Assembly: GCF_013602415.1 (NCBI RefSeq)
Contig: NZ_WPAG02000002.1
Location: 4,095,480-4,159,479 of the forward strand
Length of the DNA stretch: 64,000 bases
DNA from: Rhodococcus sp. B50
GTDB lineage: Bacteria; Actinomycetota; Actinomycetes; Mycobacteriales; Mycobacteriaceae
Reading direction: 5' to 3'
Position numbers and translations under genes: made by a program. The notes beneath the pieces were generated by a model. The model ran no database searches and was not told the origin of the DNA. It saw only the letters and a program-made list of their open reading frames with translations. Within the stretch, counting starts at the first letter, position 1. Every line of letters begins with the position of its first letter. Positions 34,787-43,097 of the stretch are shown here, piece by piece.

Positions 34787-35815
34787 ATGGAGCACCTCAG
34801 TGAGACCGCCGCCTTCGCCGACGACGTCTGGACCACACCACAGGTGGCGAGCTTCCTGGGTATCAGTCGTCAGGCGATCAACAAGCGTGTCCGGAGCCGG
34901 AAGATGCTCGGATATGCGGGCGACGGGGTGACGCTCTTTCCGGTGTGGCAGTTCGACACCGAGAACCACACAATCCGTCCCGAGGTCCCTGAGTTCCTCG
35001 CGGCCTTCGACGAGAACATCGAACCTGCTGCCATCGCCCTGTGGGCGATCACGAAGGTCGACGGATTCGATCGGACTCCCGCCGAGTTGCTGTTGGATCC
35101 CGAGACCGAGGACGACGCGCTGCGGTTGGCCGGCACCTGCACGACCGACTCGATCGAGGAACATCCCGCACTGCAGGCCGAGCCCGACCCCGAAATCGCG
35201 GAGAAGAAGGTCGCCGAGTGGAGGCCCACCCGGCCGGGGGCGTCCGGAGCGCAGGAGGCCATCCTTCTCGCCGCCGCGGAGCTCTTCGCGCGCAAGGGCC
35301 CTGCGAAGGTGACGCTCCGGGAGGTCGCGGCCGCGGCGGATGTGTCGTACGGATTGATCCACCGCTTCTACCGCACCAAGGAAAACTTGTTGATGGCGGT
35401 GATGGAGCTGCTGGTCAGTTACGGTGGCACGCGTCTGTCGGAGGAGAAGGACGCCTACGCCGCCATCGACAACTCCTTCGGTGCCGATCTCGACTCGGGT
35501 CAGTTCGGTCGGATGCTGATGTGGTCGATCTTCGAAGGAATCGCGCCGGATCGATTGATCGGAGAGGCACGCTCGGGTGGTTACCGCGCGCACATAGACG
35601 CCTTGTGGAAGAACCCGGTCGAGCCGGAGTTGCGCTCCGAGTTCGATTCGAGTGTGGTGGCGGCTCTGGTCGGTCTCGTCGCGTCGGCGTGGGAGGTGTA
35701 CGAGCCGTACCTCACCGAACTCGCCGACGGTACCTGGCGCAGCCCGGAAGATGTCCGGCAGCAGGTGACCGAGTTGCTCAAGCTGCTCGTCTACGCTTCC
35801 CGACCCAACAGGTGA
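34787..35815 (+). CDS. Dual DNA-binding-domain regulator: N-terminal HTH fused to TetR
   Basis: A 342-residue protein with two distinct DNA-binding modules. Residues about 15-60 form an HTH of the excisionase/MbcA-Xre-like kind (TTPQVASFLGISRQAINKRV, then VTLFPVWQFD), followed by a helical segment (AAIALWAITKVDGFDRTPAE). From about residue 145 a full TetR HTH appears (EAILLAAAELFARKGPAKVT, VSYGLIHRFYRTKENLL) with a C-terminal ligand domain. The ATG at 34787 has no clear ribosome site; a GTG at 34691 would add 32 residues. It is divergent from operator S3 and is the only regulator inside the island, so it is the candidate controller of all five operons. Confidence 0.85.
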   Translation: MEHLSETAAFADDVWTTPQVASFLGISRQAINKRVRSRKMLGYAGDGVTLFPVWQFDTENHTIRPEVPEFLAAFDENIEPAAIALWAITKVDGFDRTPAELLLDPETEDDALRLAGTCTTDSIEEHPALQAEPDPEIAEKKVAEWRPTRPGASGAQEAILLAAAELFARKGPAKVTLREVAAAADVSYGLIHRFYRTKENLLMAVMELLVSYGGTRLSEEKDAYAAIDNSFGADLDSGQFGRMLMWSIFEGIAPDRLIGEARSGGYRAHIDALWKNPVEPELRSEFDSSVVAALVGLVASAWEVYEPYLTELADGTWRSPEDVRQQVTELLKLLVYASRPNR

Positions 35816-35838
35816 GACGAATCGACGAAATGGAACAC

Positions 35839-35865
35839 GCGGAAGACCTCGGGGAGGTCTTCCGC
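35839..35865. terminator. Bidirectional hairpin terminator
   Basis: Perfect 12-bp arms GCGGAAGACCTC (35839-35850) and 35854-35865 with a 3-base loop lie between the convergent stops of the regulator and the alcohol dehydrogenase. No T-run follows on either strand. Confidence 0.7.
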
Positions 35866-35890
35866 CTGTTCTCGTGTGAGGTGAGTGCCG

Positions 35891-36961
35891 TCAGGACCGC
35901 ATCAGCAGCACACCGCGGTCGAGCTTCCCGGCCCGAGCATCGTCCACGAGGGACTCGAAGTTCTCCAGCTCGTAGGTCTTGGTGACGAGCTCGTCGAGGA
36001 GGAGCCGGCCGGACCGGTACATCTCCACGTACTTCGGGATGTCCGCACCCGGTCGTGAGGAGCCGTAGCGGCAGCCCAGCACCGAGCGGTCCATGTAGAA
36101 GGTGGTGGCCGGGACCGACAACTTGGCCTCGGGTCCGGCGACACCGAGCATGATCAGCTGCCCGCCCCAGTCGAGCATCTCCATCGCCTGACTGGTGATG
36201 GCCTCACCACCGGCGCAGTCGAAGACGTGGGCGGCGCCGCCGTCGGTGAGCTCCCGGATCGCGGCGACGGTGTCGCCGGCGGTCGCGTCGACGAAGTGGG
36301 TGGCACCGAACAGGCTGGTCTTCGTCTCCTTGTCGGGATTGGTGTCGATGGCGACAATCGTCGTGGCACCGGCGATGCGGGCGGCCTGGATGACGTTGAG
36401 GCCGATGCCGCCGGCGCCGATGACGACGACAGAGTCGCCGGGGACCACACGGGCACGGTTGAACACCGCTCCGGCGCCGGTCAGCACCGCGCAGCCGATC
36501 AGGCACGCCGTCGACAGTGGGACATCCTTAGGGATCGGCACTGCCTGACCGGCCTTGACGACGATGCGCTCGGTGAAGGTGGACAGGGCTGCGTAGTTGT
36601 AGATCGGGGTGCCGTCGAGTTCGAAGGGGGTCTCCCTGTTCCCGAACGAGGCACGGCACATCGTGGGGCGTCCGGAGGTGCATGCGGCGCACTGACCGCA
36701 GGTCGCCAGGGTCGACAGCACGACGTGGTCGCCGACGGCGGGCGTGCTCACACCCGGTCCGACGGCCTCGACGATGCCGGCGCCCTCGTGCCCGAGGATG
36801 ACGGGTGTGGGGAAGGGGATCTTGCCGTTGACGACGCTCAGGTCGCTCTGGCACAGGCCACTCGCGACGATGCGGACCTGGACTTCACCGGGGCCGGGGT
36901 CGCGGACGGTGACACCGTCGACCAGCTTGTTGACGGTGCCGTCGAAGACGATCGCTTTCAA
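35891..36961 (-). CDS. Zinc-dependent alcohol dehydrogenase (MDR family)
   Basis: A 356-residue medium-chain alcohol dehydrogenase. Catalytic zinc ligands are in GLCQSDL and GHEGAG. The structural zinc lobe is TCGQCAACTSGRPTMC with four Cys. The cofactor motif is GAGGIGLNVIQAARIAGA. It resembles class III/AdhD-type enzymes that oxidise primary or bulky alcohols. It converges with the regulator gene. Its own promoter (37089-37117) has the same TTGACG box but not the paired operator, so it may be expressed differently from the rest of the island. Confidence 0.9.
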   Translation of the reverse strand: MKAIVFDGTVNKLVDGVTVRDPGPGEVQVRIVASGLCQSDLSVVNGKIPFPTPVILGHEGAGIVEAVGPGVSTPAVGDHVVLSTLATCGQCAACTSGRPTMCRASFGNRETPFELDGTPIYNYAALSTFTERIVVKAGQAVPIPKDVPLSTACLIGCAVLTGAGAVFNRARVVPGDSVVVIGAGGIGLNVIQAARIAGATTIVAIDTNPDKETKTSLFGATHFVDATAGDTVAAIRELTDGGAAHVFDCAGGEAITSQAMEMLDWGGQLIMLGVAGPEAKLSVPATTFYMDRSVLGCRYGSSRPGADIPKYVEMYRSGRLLLDELVTKTYELENFESLVDDARAGKLDRGVLLMRS

Positions 36962-37088
36962 TTCTCGACCTCGCTGTCAATGAGACCCATCCGGACGATA
37001 CGCGGAAGCGCAGTGGGATGCGGGTGGGAAACGAAGGGGTGGTGGGAAATCCGGGGCCACCGCAGTGGCACCTGTATCGATGCCGGTG

Positions 37089-37117
37089 ATGCTATGGCCG
37101 ACGGGTCCGAGCGTCAA
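37089..37117 (-). promoter_or_regulatory. Alcohol dehydrogenase promoter
   Basis: On the minus strand TTGACG (37112-37117) is followed after 17 bp by TAGCAT (37089-37094). Neither the GTAGCC-N3-GGCTAC palindrome nor the GTGAY-N4-RTCAC repeat is present. Confidence 0.5.
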
Positions 37118-37169
37118 GCGTGGCGTCAACACCGCCCAACTGGCGAAACGAGGAGAAATTCTCGACTTG

Positions 37170-37210
37170 TTGACGCAAGCGTAGCCAATGGCTACAGTGA
37201 TGCCAGTCAC
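37170..37210 (+). promoter_or_regulatory. Island promoter/operator S4 (Rieske oxygenase operon)
   Basis: TTGACG (37170-37175), 17-bp spacer, TACAGT (37193-37198). The perfect palindrome GTAGCCAATGGCTAC lies at 37181-37195 and GTGAT-GCCA-GTCAC at 37197-37210. From the -35 box through the palindrome the sequence is identical to S3. The leader to the GTG at 37384 is about 180 bases and shows no gene. Confidence 0.82.
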
Positions 37211-37383
37211 GACATGAGGTTGCAGTGGCCCCGAGGCCGAGCGGAGGAAGTTTCGCCCGACGCCGGGTGGGCGCGTGTGCCCGCGCATGTCTGTCGATCA
37301 CGATTCGTGAATGCCCTCGTCGTGGAAAGTCTTCTGCGCCGGTGCCCGAAAAAGCTTCTGTTGCAATATTTCAGGAGGATGAA

Positions 37384-38430
37384 GTGTCACCCATGGCCTT
37401 ATCGATGAAGCCGACGGGGTGGTTCCAGATCGGTTGGTCCACCGACCTCGAGGCCGGCGACGTCAAGCCGCTGCGGTACTTCGGTCACGATCTCGTCGCC
37501 TACCGAACCCAGAACGGCCGCCTGGTGGTTCTGAATGCATATTGTGAGCACCTCGGCGCCCACATGGGCCACGGCGGCACGGTGGCGGGCGACGACATCC
37601 GATGCCCCTTCCACGGTTGGCAATGGAGCCCGGAAGGTCGCAACACCTGCATTCCGTACCAGAAAGCCACGAACCGGGTCCGCAGGATCGGCACCTGGTC
37701 CACTGCCGAACGCGATGGAATCATGTACATCTGGCACGACGTCGATGGCCGCGACCCGCTGTACGACGTTCCCAGCATCTTCGATCTGTTCCCCGGTTCC
37801 GGTACGGCGGACGACTACCACGAGCTGGGGGAGGCCGGCCGTTTCCAGAGCGACGAACTGCCGATCCACCCGCAGTACGCCGCCGAGAACGGTGTCGACT
37901 TCGCGCACTTCAAGTACGTCCACCGTGCCGACGAAATCCCGACCGTCGTCCACCGCGAGTTCGGCGACACCGATTTCAAGACCGAACTGGCCCTGAACTT
38001 CAAGCGCCGCGGCGCCGACGGTTCGTACGAGCTCGTCGAAGGTCGTACCCGCGCTTCGCTCCTCGGCCTCGGGCTCGGTTTCTCCCATGCCGACGGTGTC
38101 GGCTCCATCTGTTCGCTGACCGCGGTCACTCCCGTCGACGACGAGCGCTCGATACTGCGGTTCTCCGCGTGGGCGAGCAAGGAGGACGGCGAGGACGAGA
38201 CCCGAGTGGCCAAGCGACAGCGGAACGCCGTCGGACAGCTGAAGGCCGATATCGCCATCTGGGAGCACCAGCGCTACACCGAGCCCCCGGGTCTCGCGAC
38301 CGCCGAGGCTGCGGGCTTCCGCGACATCCGTCAGTGGGCCCGCCGCTTCTACCCCGAAGGTCACCTCGGCAGCGGTGCCGCCGAGCAGACCGCGGGTAAC
38401 GACGAATTCCAGGCAGGAACCGCTTCATGA
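37384..38430 (+). CDS. Rieske [2Fe-2S] non-heme iron oxygenase, KshA-like
   Basis: A 348-residue terminal oxygenase. The Rieske cluster ligands are Cys54-x-His56 and Cys74-x2-His77 (YCEHLGAHMGHGG, CPFHGWQW). The mononuclear iron site is NGVDFAHFKYVH with His175 and His180. The GTG at 37384 has a perfect AGGAGG five bases upstream. No reductase gene is adjacent; the KshB-like reductase of the S2 operon is the best partner. It would hydroxylate or desaturate a cyclic hydrocarbon skeleton. It is first in a seven-gene operon, coupled by ATGA to the next gene. Confidence 0.88.
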   Translation: MSPMALSMKPTGWFQIGWSTDLEAGDVKPLRYFGHDLVAYRTQNGRLVVLNAYCEHLGAHMGHGGTVAGDDIRCPFHGWQWSPEGRNTCIPYQKATNRVRRIGTWSTAERDGIMYIWHDVDGRDPLYDVPSIFDLFPGSGTADDYHELGEAGRFQSDELPIHPQYAAENGVDFAHFKYVHRADEIPTVVHREFGDTDFKTELALNFKRRGADGSYELVEGRTRASLLGLGLGFSHADGVGSICSLTAVTPVDDERSILRFSAWASKEDGEDETRVAKRQRNAVGQLKADIAIWEHQRYTEPPGLATAEAAGFRDIRQWARRFYPEGHLGSGAAEQTAGNDEFQAGTAS

Positions 38431-39584
38431 GACCGACCCTGACAGCAGACCACGAGGCCTGGCGTGCCGAGATCCGGGAGTTCCTCGACGCCGAGCTGCC
38501 GAAGGAACACGCCTTCAACCCTGAGTTCGACGACGCGCCCGAACAGTGGGCGATCGCTGTCGAATTCAGCAAGAAGATCGCCGCCAAGGGATGGATCGGC
38601 CTGACCTGGCCGAAGGAGTACGGCGGCAAGGGGTTGACCCCGATCTTCAATCAGATCTTCCTCGAGGAGCTGTACGCGGCCGACGCGCCTCTGATCAACT
38701 CCGTCGGCATCTTCCTCGCTGCCGGCACCATCCTGGTGGGTGGCACCGAGGAGCAGAAGAAGCGGTTGCTGCCCGACATCGCGAACATGCGCACCCTCTG
38801 GGCCGAGGGCCTGACCGAGCCCGGAGCCGGTTCCGACCTCGGCTCCCTGCGGACCAAGGCCGTCAAGGACGGTGACGAGTGGGTCATCACCGGCGAGAAG
38901 GCGTTCACCTCGTGGGGACCGATGTCGGACGTGCTGTACGTGGCCGCTCGCACCGATCCCGAGGCAAGCCTGAGCGCCGGCGTCAGCATCTTCGTCGTCG
39001 ACCTGAACAGCCCCGGCGTCACCCTGCACCCGATGCGCAACTACGGCGGCGGCGTCCAGTCCAGCACGTTCCTCGACCACGTCCGCGTGCCGGCGTCGTC
39101 GCTGATCGGTGAGGAGGGCAAGGGCTGGCAGTACATCATGCGTGCCTTCTACGCGTCGGGGACGGTCGAACCGATCTACGCCATGCAGGAAGCGCGGCTG
39201 CGCGACCTGCTCGAGTACTGCAAGGCGATCCCCGGCAAGCTCGACGACCCGCACGTGAAGGCCGACCTGGCCGAACTCGCCGGCATCGTCCAGACCCAGC
39301 GTCTGCTCGCCTACGAGATCATCGGCGACAACGCGCACGGTCGCCAGACCCCGTGGGGCGGTGGCGTCCAGCAGGTCGCCGCGAAGGAGTACGAGCCGCT
39401 GTTCGCGCAGATCTACGACCGGGTGCTCGGCCCGACCAGCCAGCTGCGGTCGGGATCGTCGTACGCCCCCCTCAACGGAAAGCCCGAGGCGTGGTACCGG
39501 CAGTCCTTCGCCAACCACGCCGGAGGAACGTCCCAACTCAAGCGGATGGTGCTCGCGACGCGGGGCCTCGGCCTGCCCCGATAG
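38427..39584 (+). CDS. Acyl-CoA dehydrogenase, alpha-type subunit of a heteromer
   Basis: A 385-residue FadE-like flavoprotein. GLTEPGAGSDLGSLRTKA and the flavin-binding ITGEKAFTSWG are clear. Pairs of adjacent, divergent acyl-CoA dehydrogenase genes in actinobacteria encode alpha2beta2 enzymes acting on steroid or other bulky CoA esters, such as ChsE1-ChsE2; the next gene fits that second subunit. The start overlaps the Rieske stop (ATGA). It would introduce the 2,3-double bond in a cyclic or branched acyl-CoA. Confidence 0.88.
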   Translation: MRPTLTADHEAWRAEIREFLDAELPKEHAFNPEFDDAPEQWAIAVEFSKKIAAKGWIGLTWPKEYGGKGLTPIFNQIFLEELYAADAPLINSVGIFLAAGTILVGGTEEQKKRLLPDIANMRTLWAEGLTEPGAGSDLGSLRTKAVKDGDEWVITGEKAFTSWGPMSDVLYVAARTDPEASLSAGVSIFVVDLNSPGVTLHPMRNYGGGVQSSTFLDHVRVPASSLIGEEGKGWQYIMRAFYASGTVEPIYAMQEARLRDLLEYCKAIPGKLDDPHVKADLAELAGIVQTQRLLAYEIIGDNAHGRQTPWGGGVQQVAAKEYEPLFAQIYDRVLGPTSQLRSGSSYAPLNGKPEAWYRQSFANHAGGTSQLKRMVLATRGLGLPR

Positions 39585-39593
39585 GAGCTGAAG

Positions 39594-40676
39594 ATGGAAT
39601 TGGCATGGGGCGAGGACTTCGCTGCCCTCGCAGATGTGAGCAAGTCGGTGTTCGCGCGGTACTCGCCGCTCGAGGACCGATCCAACACGGTTCCGTTCGC
39701 GGACCAGGTCGCGCAGTTCGCCGAACTCGGCTGGCTGCAGCTCGGCGACCCGACCGGCGCCGACGCCGACAGCCCGTCGCTCGCGACGATCGCCGGCATC
39801 TTCGTCGAGGCGGGACGGTCGCTGGCCGCCACTCCGCTGCTCGAACTGACGATGTCCCGCGACGCCGCTCTGGTCCTCGGCACCGACGAGGCGACGAACC
39901 TCGCCAAGCGCATCGGCAACGGTGAGGCCGTGGTGGTCCCGGTGTTCCCCTCCCCCGAGTGGGGCTCGTCGGTGACCTACGAGAACGGCACGCTCGACGG
40001 GGTCGCACTGGCCGTGGACCACGCGGGCGACGCCGACAGCTTCCTCGTGTACGCACCCGGTGTGGAAAGCATTGTGGCGGTGGTGGAGGCGAGCTCGGCG
40101 ACCGCTGTCGAGGCGATGCCGAACATGGGCGGGTACCCGATGTTCGCGGTGACCTTCGACAAGGTGCCGGTGGCCGACGCTGCCGTGCTGGCTCGCGGCG
40201 CCGACGCCGACAGTGCCGTCGAGGTCGCAGAGCAGCGCGCAGCGGTGCTACGCGCGGCGCAGCTCTACGGTGCCGGGCTGAAGCTGCTCGACATCACCGT
40301 GCTGTACGCGCAGCAGCGGCACCAGTTCGGTGGACCGATCGGACGCTTCCAGGCGGTGCAGTACCTGTGCACCGACCTCGCGATCGCTGCGCACTTCACC
40401 TCGGTGCACGCCCGGTCGGCAGCCGCCGCCCTCGACGCCGGTCTCGATCCGCAGCCGCACATCGGTCTGATGCGCAAGCAGGCGGCGAAGGCCGCGCAGG
40501 AGATCGTCCACTCGGCACACGAGGTTCACGCCGGCATCGGGTACATGATCGAGTCGAACGTGCACCTGTTCACCGACGCCGCCAAGCGCTGGCAGTTCGA
40601 TTTCGGTTCTGCGGCGCGCAACGACGCCGACATCGTCGATGCTCTCGACCGCATCTACACCGGGACCGGCCGATGA
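39594..40676 (+). CDS. Acyl-CoA dehydrogenase, second subunit of a heteromer
   Basis: A 360-residue partner of the upstream dehydrogenase, 9 bp downstream. It keeps the C-terminal four-helix part (YAQQRHQFGGPIGRFQAVQY, EVHAGIGYMIESNVHLF), but the middle is divergent and the usual FAD-contact GLTEP block is not evident. This asymmetry is typical of the heterotetrameric steroid-type dehydrogenases, in which each subunit supplies part of the active site. Its stop overlaps the hydratase start. Confidence 0.85.
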   Translation: MELAWGEDFAALADVSKSVFARYSPLEDRSNTVPFADQVAQFAELGWLQLGDPTGADADSPSLATIAGIFVEAGRSLAATPLLELTMSRDAALVLGTDEATNLAKRIGNGEAVVVPVFPSPEWGSSVTYENGTLDGVALAVDHAGDADSFLVYAPGVESIVAVVEASSATAVEAMPNMGGYPMFAVTFDKVPVADAAVLARGADADSAVEVAEQRAAVLRAAQLYGAGLKLLDITVLYAQQRHQFGGPIGRFQAVQYLCTDLAIAAHFTSVHARSAAAALDAGLDPQPHIGLMRKQAAKAAQEIVHSAHEVHAGIGYMIESNVHLFTDAAKRWQFDFGSAARNDADIVDALDRIYTGTGR

Positions 40677-41482
40677 GCTACATCGACTACCGCGTCGACG
40701 ACGCCGTCGCCGTCATCAGCCTGAACCGTCCGGACCAGCACAACGCGCAGGACGCATCGCTGTTGCAGGACCTCGACGCCCGCTGGCAGGAGGCCGCCCG
40801 CGACGACGACGTCATGGTGATCGTCGTGCGTGCGAACGGCGACAACTTCTCCGCCGGCCACGACCTGAAGACCGTGGCCCCGGGGTACTTCAAGGAGGGT
40901 AAGACGACCCTCGAGAGCGCCTACGGCTGGGAGACCGAGCACTACCTCGGTTTCTCCCGCAAGTGGCGCGACGTACCGAAGCCGTCGATCGCAGCAGTCC
41001 AGGGTGCCTGCGTCGCCGGGGCTCTCAACGTCATCTGGCCGTGCGACCTGATCGTCGCGGCCGACAACACCTATTTCAGCGACCCCGTCGTGAAATTCGG
41101 TGTCGGTGGCGTCGAATATCACGCGCACACCTGGGAACTCGGCGCCCGTCGCGCCAAGGAGATGCTGTTCACCGCCCGGAAGTTCACCGCTGCGGAGGCG
41201 TTCGACGCCGGCATGGTGAACCGCGTCGTCCCGCTCGACGAACTCGACACGCAGACCATGGACCTCGCGCGTGAGATCGCGCAGATGGACCCCTGGGGAC
41301 TGGCCACCGCCAAACGTGCCGTCAACCAGACCCTCGACATCATGGGTCAGCAGGCGGCCCTGCAGTCGGCCTTCGACATCCACTGGCACGGGCACGCGAA
41401 TGCCCTGTTGCGCACCGGATATCCGCTTCTGACGCACGGCCCGCTTTCCTCGAAGACGAAGACGAAGGAGGAGAACTCGTGA
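40673..41482 (+). CDS. Enoyl-CoA hydratase/isomerase family protein
   Basis: A 269-residue crotonase-fold enzyme. The substrate oxyanion elements are the ANGDNFSAGHDLKTV block and the AAVQGACVAGALNV block, with NRPDQHNAQD near the N-terminus. It has an unusually acidic-aromatic central loop and a C-terminal extension. The usual catalytic Glu positions are replaced (DPVVKFGVGGVEYHAHTWEL), so it may be an isomerase or hydrolase rather than a plain hydratase. The ATG at 40673 is coupled to the upstream gene by ATGA, and its stop to the ligase start. Confidence 0.83.
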   Translation: MSYIDYRVDDAVAVISLNRPDQHNAQDASLLQDLDARWQEAARDDDVMVIVVRANGDNFSAGHDLKTVAPGYFKEGKTTLESAYGWETEHYLGFSRKWRDVPKPSIAAVQGACVAGALNVIWPCDLIVAADNTYFSDPVVKFGVGGVEYHAHTWELGARRAKEMLFTARKFTAAEAFDAGMVNRVVPLDELDTQTMDLAREIAQMDPWGLATAKRAVNQTLDIMGQQAALQSAFDIHWHGHANALLRTGYPLLTHGPLSSKTKTKEENS

Positions 41483-43053
41483 ACTCGGACATCGCGCCGA
41501 ACGACGCAGTCTCCCTGTGGGATCTGCTGGCCCTGCGGGCCGAGACCACCGGCGACGCCGTCGCCCTCATCGACGAGCACGATCGTCGTATGACCTTCGC
41601 CGAGGTCGTTTCCGTGGCCGAACGCGTCGCGGCCGGCCTGCTGGCCCGCGGCATCGAACCCGGATCCACGGTGAGCTGGCAGCTGCCCACCCGCATCGAG
41701 ACCGTCGTCCTGAGCCTCGCACTGTCGCGTCTCGGCGTGATCCAGAACCCGATCATCCCGCTCTACCGGGCACGCGAGGTCAAGGCGATGCTCGCCCAGT
41801 GCGAGTCGGAATGGCTGATTACTCCGGGGGAGTTCCGCGGTTTCGACCACGGCGCCATGGCCAAGGAGTTGCGCGCGGCGAGCGGTGACCGCCTGAAGCT
41901 GTTGACCGTCTCCTCCGAGCTGCCCGACGGCGACCCGGCCGGTCTTCCTCCCGTGCCGGTCGGCCGCGACGAGGTGCGTTGGATCTATACGACCTCCGGA
42001 ACGACATCGGCACCGAAGGGTGTCTGCCACACCGACGGCACGCTCATCGCCGGCGGAGTCTCGCTCGCCGACGCGATCGGTGCGACCGCGGAGGACGTCG
42101 GCACCATCTTCTTCCCGTACGCGCACATCGGCGGCCCCGACCTGCTGATCGCCTCGCTGACCACCGGCATGTCGCTGACGCTCATGGAGGTCTACGAGCC
42201 GCGTGCGGCGGTGGACCTGATGCGTCGTGCGGGCGTGACCATCACCGGTGGTTCGACCCCGCACTACGCCCTGCTGCTCGAGGAGCAGCGGAAGAACCCG
42301 GGCGTTCGCGTGGTTCCGACTCTGCGCATGCTGACCGGCGGCGGAGCGCCCATGCCGGAGAAGCTGTTCCGGGACGTGCTCGCCGAGATGGGCATCCCGA
42401 TCCTGCACGCCTACGGCATGACCGAGTGCCCGATGATCACCTCGGCGCGGATGAGCGACAGCATCGAGCAACTGGCCACCACCTCCGGTCGTCCCGTGCT
42501 CGGTTGCGAGGTGCAGATCCGCACCGAGGAGGACGACGTGCTGCCCACCGGCGAGGTGGGCCGGGTGTGGCTGCGCGGTCCGATGTTGTTCAAGGAGTAC
42601 CGCGCCGACGGCGAGATCATCCGTCCCTTCGACGCCGACGGCTGGATGTTCACTGGCGACACCGGCAGGCTCGAGGCGGAAGGCCATCTGGTCCTCGTCG
42701 GCCGGGAGAAGGACCTGATCATCCGCAAGGGCGAATCGATCAGCCCCACCGAGATCGAAGAGGTGCTCGCGGCGCATTCCGCCGTCGCGGACGTCGCCGT
42801 CATCGGCCTGCCCGACGACCGGTCGGGTGAGCGCATCTGCGCAGTGCTGCAACTGCACGACGGTGCAGCCGATCCCGACGTCGACGAGATCCGTGCGTAC
42901 TGCCGGGAGGCCGGTATCTCGCCGGCGAAGTTCCCCGAGGACGTCGTGATCGTCTCGGAGATGCCGAAGACCCCGACGATGAAGATCCGTAAGCAGCACC
43001 TCCGGCAGTCCGTCATCGACCAGCGGGCACTGTCCGGCGCGGCCGTCGACTGA
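41479..43053 (+). CDS. AMP-dependent acyl-CoA synthetase
   Basis: A 524-residue adenylate-forming ligase. Core motifs are YTTSGTTSAPKGV (AMP/phosphate loop), YGMTECP, the MFTGDTGRLEAEG block and the hinge REKDLIIRKGESI, with the catalytic Lys near KTPTMKIRKQ at the C-terminus. It activates a carboxylate to its CoA thioester. The GTG at 41479 overlaps the hydratase stop. In this operon it would load an acid produced by ring opening for the dehydrogenase and hydratase steps encoded just before it. Confidence 0.9.
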   Translation: MNSDIAPNDAVSLWDLLALRAETTGDAVALIDEHDRRMTFAEVVSVAERVAAGLLARGIEPGSTVSWQLPTRIETVVLSLALSRLGVIQNPIIPLYRAREVKAMLAQCESEWLITPGEFRGFDHGAMAKELRAASGDRLKLLTVSSELPDGDPAGLPPVPVGRDEVRWIYTTSGTTSAPKGVCHTDGTLIAGGVSLADAIGATAEDVGTIFFPYAHIGGPDLLIASLTTGMSLTLMEVYEPRAAVDLMRRAGVTITGGSTPHYALLLEEQRKNPGVRVVPTLRMLTGGGAPMPEKLFRDVLAEMGIPILHAYGMTECPMITSARMSDSIEQLATTSGRPVLGCEVQIRTEEDDVLPTGEVGRVWLRGPMLFKEYRADGEIIRPFDADGWMFTGDTGRLEAEGHLVLVGREKDLIIRKGESISPTEIEEVLAAHSAVADVAVIGLPDDRSGERICAVLQLHDGAADPDVDEIRAYCREAGISPAKFPEDVVIVSEMPKTPTMKIRKQHLRQSVIDQRALSGAAVD

Positions 43054-43097
43054 CACCACCCCGTGCCCGCCCCCGAATCCGAGAATTGGAAGTTTCC

